Assembly (NCBI GenBank): GCA_916700875.1
Contig: CAKAKS010000068.1
Coordinates: 29,630,028-29,694,027 of the forward strand
Length of the DNA: 64,000 nt
Reading direction: 5' to 3'
From: Sebastes aleutianus
Taxonomy: Eukaryota; Chordata; Actinopteri; Perciformes; Sebastidae
Numbering within the stretch: position 1 is the stretch's first letter; each line of letters begins with the position of its first letter. This document shows, piece after piece, positions 58,535-64,000 of the stretch. The translations under genes and the position numbers were made by a program. The notes below the pieces were generated by a model. It did not search any database and was not told the origin of the DNA. It saw only the letters and a list, made by a program, of their open reading frames with translations.

Positions 58535-58620
58535 CATCCATCCGTCCATTTTTCTGCTGCTCATCCAGGACCGGGTCGCGGCGGCAGCAGGCTAAGCAAG
58601 ATAGTCCAAACGTCCTCCCC
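58535..58620. mobile_element. LINE-derived fragment (CATCCATCC type)
   Basis: CATCCATCCGTCCATTTTTC, TGCTCATCCAGGACCGGGTC and GCGGCGGCAGCAGGCTAAGC match from memory a widespread fish retrotransposon-derived fragment. It is short and has no coding capacity. Confidence 0.5.
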
Positions 58621-59369
58621 AGCAACAACTTTTTTTGCACATATAACTGGTGTTACAGGTTGAAAGTTTTGTAGCACAGGACACAAAACTGTAGCACGAG
58701 TATAAAAGTATCAAGTAAGTCCACTGTAGTTTGAGACTATTTAAATTCTCTGTTGGGGGAGCGCGGAGCACACAAAATCACTGTTTAAAAAGTCATTTTC
58801 CATGACCTTTTAAATGAATATATAGTACTGAAAAAATGCAGACATTGTTTTAAATATGTATTTATTCATTATTATCTATGCACATGGATAATAATGCATG
58901 CATGGATGCGGGAATTAGGGCTGCCGAGGGGGCTGCAGCACCTCCTAAAACCAGGTATTATAAAAAACATCAATTGATAAAAAGGTTTAAACTTAGTGTT
59001 AAAACTGTAGTGTTTCTCCTTTTTACTGGGATAGAGGCTATGTGTGAAGTACTCAAGTATTTGTGGTGGGAAAGAGGGTTCGCTTTGTTTTATTATCATA
59101 TGTATTAGTCCATTATTAGATTCCTTGTGATACAGACTCTATCGCATGAAAACATTGAGGGGTTTTAGAGGAAGTTTTTCCAAGTGTCCCACTGAATCCA
59201 TGTTACAGATTGTCAGACAGACCCCAAGAGAGAGTACAATCCAGTCAGCTATAGAGTACATAAGGTACTATTACTGCTGCTGTACACTGACACTGGGGCT
59301 ATTTGTACAATAGGATGTGTGATTTGGTTCTAGCTATTGATTATAAAATAGATCAGGCAACTAGAGCTC
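58621..59369. other. AT-rich noncoding sequence
   Basis: Nothing recognised. Two overlapping frames (about 75 codons) on opposite strands at 58872-59108 have no signature. Confidence 0.35.
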
Positions 59370-59882
59370 GCTCTAAGCCCCAGATCAGAGATCATCAAAT
59401 CGCCGTTGGCTTGCCACTCGCACATCGACGCTCAAGTGTCATGTGTGAGCTACTCGAAGAGGCTCGCCGATGCCTCGCAGCTACAGCCAATGAGAGCACA
59501 AAACATGTGTTGAGGGGAAACCGGAGGGAGGAGTGTTCGCCTGTAACAACAGGAACTTACCATATGTGTTGCATTTGCACCACGGAGCAAAGATGTTGTT
59601 GCACCGAGAAGAATGAATAGTAAAATAGAATGCGGTGGAAACAAATTTTGTAAAACACATGTGCCAACAACAACATCAGCAATGTGTCTCGCACATGGTA
59701 TCATGTCATTTACCGCGTATTTCTCGCTTGTTTTTGTGATAAAAACGTAGTTTGGAGACCTCATTGGGGATTCCTCCTGGTGGAAGATCTTGTAGTGTGT
59801 GACCTCCTGTCTCCGGTCAGTCATGTCGTTTGAAAACCAAAACGACCTCAAGACTTTCTGACGACTTTGAAAGTCGTGGAGT
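59370..59882. mobile_element. Possible transposon remnant R16
   Basis: GCCCCAGATCAGAGATCATC, GCTCGCCGATGCCTCGCAGC and the palindrome ACGACTTTGAAAGTCGT (59861-59877) suggest a dispersed DNA transposon remnant. No second copy in the window; recognition is weak. Frames of 105 and 133 codons on opposite strands overlap it and are not transposase-like. Confidence 0.3.
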
Positions 59883-61592
59883 GTGAAATGGAATGCATTT
59901 GGAACCAGTTTCAGGTTTTCCTGTGATGTTCTTGATTATCATGAGAAGGAGGATGTGAAGGATGATGATGATGTGGGATCACTTTTCCTCCCCTTTTTTT
60001 CTTTTGGTCTCCATGGCGATCAGAGCGAGCCTATGCACCATGCTCCATGGGAAGTTTCCATAACGATAACGTGGAAACAATGTCAGTGTGACTGGCCTCT
60101 AATTAAATTTCACTGACTTTCAGCCCCCCTTTCACGGACACACAAAGATTCATGGTGAAAAGAATGAATGCACGACAACGGCCATGTATCTTATAGGATG
60201 ACAGATTGTGTATCTGCGCTAATGCCAACTTGAAAAATGATTCAGGCTTTCCCTCATTTTTTACTTTTTAAATTCTTGTGATGAGTTTGGCTGTGGTTCT
60301 GAAATATTTGCATTTTCATCCTGAAAATAAAATGTTCATTGATTGATTTTTACTCCATCCAGCTAACTAGTACGACATATCACACTGTCTGCTCGTGTCT
60401 CAGCAGGGTCATGTTTGATAGGAGATTTAAGTGTGTGTGATAATGTGACACTGCGGGCCCGTTGTCTTTATGCATCCATGTGTGGGCCGAGGATTTGATC
60501 CTCAAACACTCAGTAAAGACAGTCGATGCTGTTTATTCTGCAGTCTGTCTGATAAATAAAGATCTGATCTCTTGGCAGTCATTAAAGAGATCATTATGTG
60601 TGAGCGGTGGGGGACATGGGGAGGGAAAAGAGCATCGGGCTCTGTGTAGCACAGCAGGAAACCTACAGCAAAGGGCACAGACTGCTCACAGCATGCACAC
60701 CGCTCTGTGTCTGTAAGAGTGTGTGTGTGTGTGTGTGTCTATGATCTTTGCTCTACCAGAGGTTGTGTACAAACCTTGTGGTAAACTCTGTGTTGGCAAC
60801 AAACACACAGGAGGCAAACTCAGGGTTGCAGTTCAAACAGAAAGCTTAATCTCTTTCAAGATGTCTGACCATGTTCACAATGATTAGCTTTCCATCCACA
60901 GTGAGCTGCCAGTTTCCACTCTCAAGCTGAGGTTCTTGAAAATGCTCTCCAAAGTGAATAAATCTGAAGATGCTAGTCTCACGATGAAGTGCATACGAGG
61001 AAAAACAAATACTGTGAGACGGCCAGCTTTTCACACACAAAGACAACTCACTGCACTTCACCACAATGTTAAGAAGGCTATTTAAAATGGTCCGATTTCT
61101 AGATTTTCAGTATAACAGCTGCTGGCCTCATGGAAATTGTGTTACCGCATTACCAAGAAAATAATAGAATACAATTCAAACCTGTGTCAATATCTATCAA
61201 GGAAAAGTATTATGAGGATGCTGAATGATTTCAAATACACAACAGAAAGATCAGGACATCACTGTAAAATGTTTAAATTGCATCTTGGATAGAATCACCT
61301 GTAGTAATCGGTCACTGGCATCCTGAGAAACTGATGGTAGAAGAACTTCATCTTCTGAAGTATTATGGTGATAATGGTTCATCCCCTTCTATAAAGGTTA
61401 AGATGTGTATTTGACACGAGCTGTTCAGCTGTAGCACAGAGAGAAGTAAAGACACTGCTACTCCTGTCTACAGTAGAGTTACTGTCCTTCAGACAAATTC
61501 TGAACAAGATCCTTGCCACAAAGAGATTATGACTTTTACAAGTACAAGAGAATAATGGGATTGCGGTCTTTGTTTACTAATGTGAAAATGAC
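59883..61592. other. Unique noncoding sequence
   Basis: No gene recognised. The part at 60000-60120 is repeat-free (GCCTATGCACCATGC, CTCTAATTAAATTTC) and might be regulatory. A short GT run is at 60719-60738. Confidence 0.3.
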
Positions 61593-61645
61593 AAAACTGT
61601 AATTAGATGACAATGTCAATGACAATGTCATCTAATTACAGTTTT
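61593..61645. repeat. Perfect 20-bp inverted repeat (hairpin)
   Basis: AAAACTGTAATTAGATGACA at 61593-61612 is the exact reverse complement of 61626-61645, with a 13-base centre that itself contains TGTCA-A-TGACA. It directly abuts the start of an R9 element at about 61648. No other copy in the window. Confidence 0.9.
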
Positions 61646-61647
61646 AC

Positions 61648-61910
61648 TAGGGCTGTCAAAGTTAACACGATAATAACATGCAAATTTGTTTTAATGCCAC
61701 AAAGTTCTTTATCGCGTTAACACAACTTGCAATTTTTAGTTTGTAGCGGGTTCAGTTTTAAAGCTAGAGTGAAGATATTGTTACTGACACTATCGTGAAG
61801 GAGGCTAAATAGCGCTCCAAACTCCAAACATTTTGGCGAGGAAAAGCTTGCGTGGCTATTTTCAAAAGGGGTCCCTTGACGTCTGACCTCAAGATATGTG
61901 AATGAAAATG
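61648..61910 (+). mobile_element. Dispersed element R9, left half
   Basis: It begins TAGGGCTGTCAAAGTTAAC, then GATAATAACATGC, CAACTTGCAATTTTTAG, GTAGCGGGTTCAGTTTTAAAG, GGAGGCTAAATAGCGCTCC, GGGGTCCCTTGACG and ATGTGAATGAAAATG, matching R9 up to roughly its midpoint, where it stops. Confidence 0.8.
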
Positions 61911-61914
61911 CGTG

Positions 61915-62023
61915 CAGTGACTCCTGTCTGCTTCTCCAAACGTCATCTACTGTAGATAATACACTGACTATGGATAAGTACCTCATACAACCCCACTTCA
62001 AAACTCCCAAACTATCTCTTTAA
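61915..62023. mobile_element. Terminal fragment of a TTAA-type element
   Basis: GTGACTCCTGTCTGCTTCTCC, ACTGTAGATAATACACTGAC, GGATAAGTACCTCATACAACC and an end reading AACTATCTCTTTAA resemble the terminal part of another dispersed TTAA-bounded repeat. It is joined directly to the broken end of R9. Confidence 0.5.
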
Positions 62024-64000
62024 ATTAGCAAATGGAAAACTTCCTGAATGTAAATGGTGTTTTGATCCTCATTAGTGTGATTTCATGGTGTGTGCAAGTA
62101 AGTGTGTGTAAGCTTGAATCTGAACCTCACTTCTGGCTTTTTGTGCATCTTCTTACTTTACTTCTGTCCTCTGACCCTAAACATACTGTAACTTTACTGT
62201 GTGAGTATGTTTATATGTGTGCATTAGAAACACAGACACAGAATGACTTGTAGCTGCACGTGCGCTTCCATCCTCTCTCTGTTCCCACATCTGCTCCAGC
62301 GCGGCGCCGCTGCCAGCAGTTAAATCTGGCTCCTCTCTGTTCATCTTCCCCCGTCCTCACCCCTCCTCCAGCTCCACTCTTTCCAGGGTAGCTTCCTTTC
62401 TTTCCCCCAGAGGGGATTAGTGTCTCCTCTATGAAGTACAACTTGACCTTAACCCTCCCTCATTCTCAACCACTCCCCTCATCACCATTTGATGTAAATG
62501 CAAATGATTCATCTTCCTCCACTGATACAGTATCAGCAGCCCATGACTGGGGAGAAAGAAAAGAGGCTTTTTATGGAGTAGTTCTCCTTTCTGAGTCAAG
62601 TCAAGTACCTCACAGGGGCTCTTTTAAACATCGCTGGATAATGTAATGTGTATACACTTGAGGTGAGTCTAGAGGTGTGTAAGTGTCTTGCTAGTTAGGT
62701 CTCACAACAGCAACCCAGCTGGCTTGTTACAAATAATACCATAATAGTAATTGTTATTCTTATCCTTTCTCAGTTTCCACCCCCCTTCCCCTCGCCTCCT
62801 CCTCCTCCTCCTCCTCCTCCTATGTGGACAGCAGGCATTCAGTCTCTTATCAGTAGAATCAGCCAAGCACAGCCACTTTTGGGCCGCAGATAGGCAGGAA
62901 TTGGCTGACAGCGTGGAATGGCTACTGAGAAAGAGAGAGATATTAAAGATGAGGGGGGGGCAAGAAGGGGAGCAAGAGAAATGATTAATCGCCAAAAAAA
63001 AAAGAGGAGAAAAAGACGAGGTGTTTGTTTCCGTCATAAGAAAAATACCTGGAGATAAGATGGAACTATTTCTCGCAATCACAACATCGGGCGCAGTCTG
63101 TCTTTTGTACAGCATAACATATCTCCCACGCCATCTTCGAAAACCGGCAAGCAAGCTTTTCCGTGTGACTTTCAGACATCCTTGACGCTCCAGCGCCTCA
63201 CTAACTTTTCTTCCTTCCAGTTTAATTCAAATAAAACAGGTACACATTTTGTTAAGTCCCCCTACATACTCATTAAGTCTTGGCTCATTTGAAAGTAAGA
63301 GCACATTGCAGCTAATCAGCCAGGAAGCTGATCATCCCCACCTGTCGTGCTTCATCTCCTCTAAGGTAAATACAGTCATATTTGACGAGCTGGTGTGCTA
63401 GCTGGTGTTAGCGACTGAACCAAGAGCAAACAAAGCATTTAAAATATCAAATACTTACACAACAGAGCAGTTAGAGGGATGCAAATGGGATATGGGAGGT
63501 ACCTAAGCAAACTAACGGAAGTTTCCCATCATGTGATGTGAGTGAAACTCATTTGTTCAAGGATTATGGGAGATTAAAATTGCTGCTAAGGTGTGAAGAT
63601 ATCTAATGAAAGGGTGAATCAACACGGCCGCTGATGTAGTACTCTCTATGGCTTGAAACTTTCAAGGTTGTTACAGCCTAGTCAGGGTAGAATGGTTCAA
63701 TTACACCAAATAGGTAATTGTTCTGCACCATTGTTCTGATCTTACAGAAAGTTCCTCTGAAGTAAAGTTTCTCGCTTCACGTTGCGTTTCTGTGGCGTAT
63801 TTTGTCTCGTTGAGCAATAATTACACTACTTAAACTTTAAACCACAAAGTGTACCATTCAGCCAGCCGCCCGCATCACAAATTGTTTCTTTTAACTAGTG
63901 ATTAACTGGTATTCAGGCTCCTTGGGGGATCTTGTGTAGTAGCAGCGTGGATATTGCAGGGGCGACGCCTGCAGAATATGAATTGGAGGACAATGTGTAC
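62024..64000. other. Unique noncoding sequence to the window edge
   Basis: No gene recognised. The 150-codon minus-strand frame at 62702-63154 contains a poly-Arg run from the (CCT)n repeat and no domain signature. The end of the window shows no exon-like sequence. Confidence 0.35.
62795..62821. repeat. (CCT)n trinucleotide repeat
   Basis: Nine tandem CCT units in a pyrimidine-rich tract. Confidence 0.9.

Overview
The window looks like a stretch of a teleost fish genome, probably a percomorph (spiny-rayed) fish. The evidence is the base composition, the abundance of (CA)n/(TG)n microsatellites, many short dispersed elements resembling repeats common in percomorph genomes, and the lack of operons or dense ORFs. 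Calling it percomorph is recognition from memory and was not checked by a search.

I find no intact protein-coding gene. The longest open frames (up to about 210 codons) are low complexity, lie inside transposon remnants, or look like chance. The one convincing trace of a protein is at the left edge (2-478): a frame open at the window border, interrupted by a frameshift and restored by a second one, so a pseudogene or a terminal exon with indels. The rest is intergenic or intronic DNA, and the wide spacing between possible exons fits a gene desert or a very large intron.

Layout. 0-8 kb: pseudogene edge, two loci carrying dispersed families R1 and R2, paired (AC)n/(TG)n arrays, and a TTAA-bounded miniature element. 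8-20 kb: mostly unique sequence with an element ending in GGCAAATTCACAA-type repeats, a GTATG-type repeat, an AT-rich simple repeat beside an R9 copy, a TTAA element at 17.6-18.4 kb containing an internal R9 fragment, and a nearly complete R2 copy at 19.9-20.3 kb. 20-35 kb: a nested transposon pair at 23.9-24.9 kb, an R1 copy at 26.0-26.6 kb, a LINE tail at 28.5 kb, conserved-looking unique DNA at 28.8-29.7 kb, and a tRNA-derived SINE at 34.3 kb. 35-50 kb: a nested hAT-like remnant, a well delimited hAT-like element with a near-perfect 8-bp target duplication (38.3-39.2 kb), an R2+R1 locus at 40.2-41.0 kb, and another R2 at 47.8-48.1 kb. 50-64 kb: a LINE tail, long CA/TG arrays, a fold-back element at 52.9-53.2 kb, a TIR-bounded element at 56.0-57.1 kb, and a chimeric repeat with a 20-bp perfect hairpin at 61.6-62.0 kb.

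Nothing here forms a multi-gene system. The most useful observations concern repeat biology and candidate regulatory motifs: an R1 element carrying a CTCF-like motif at three loci, the repeated R1-R2 pairing, nested and chimeric elements, a perfect 18-bp palindrome containing a TREpal-type AGGTCATGACCT site, and several unique blocks rich in homeodomain/SOX-type motifs that could be conserved noncoding elements. Repeat families are labelled R1 to R16 for cross-reference; these labels are mine.
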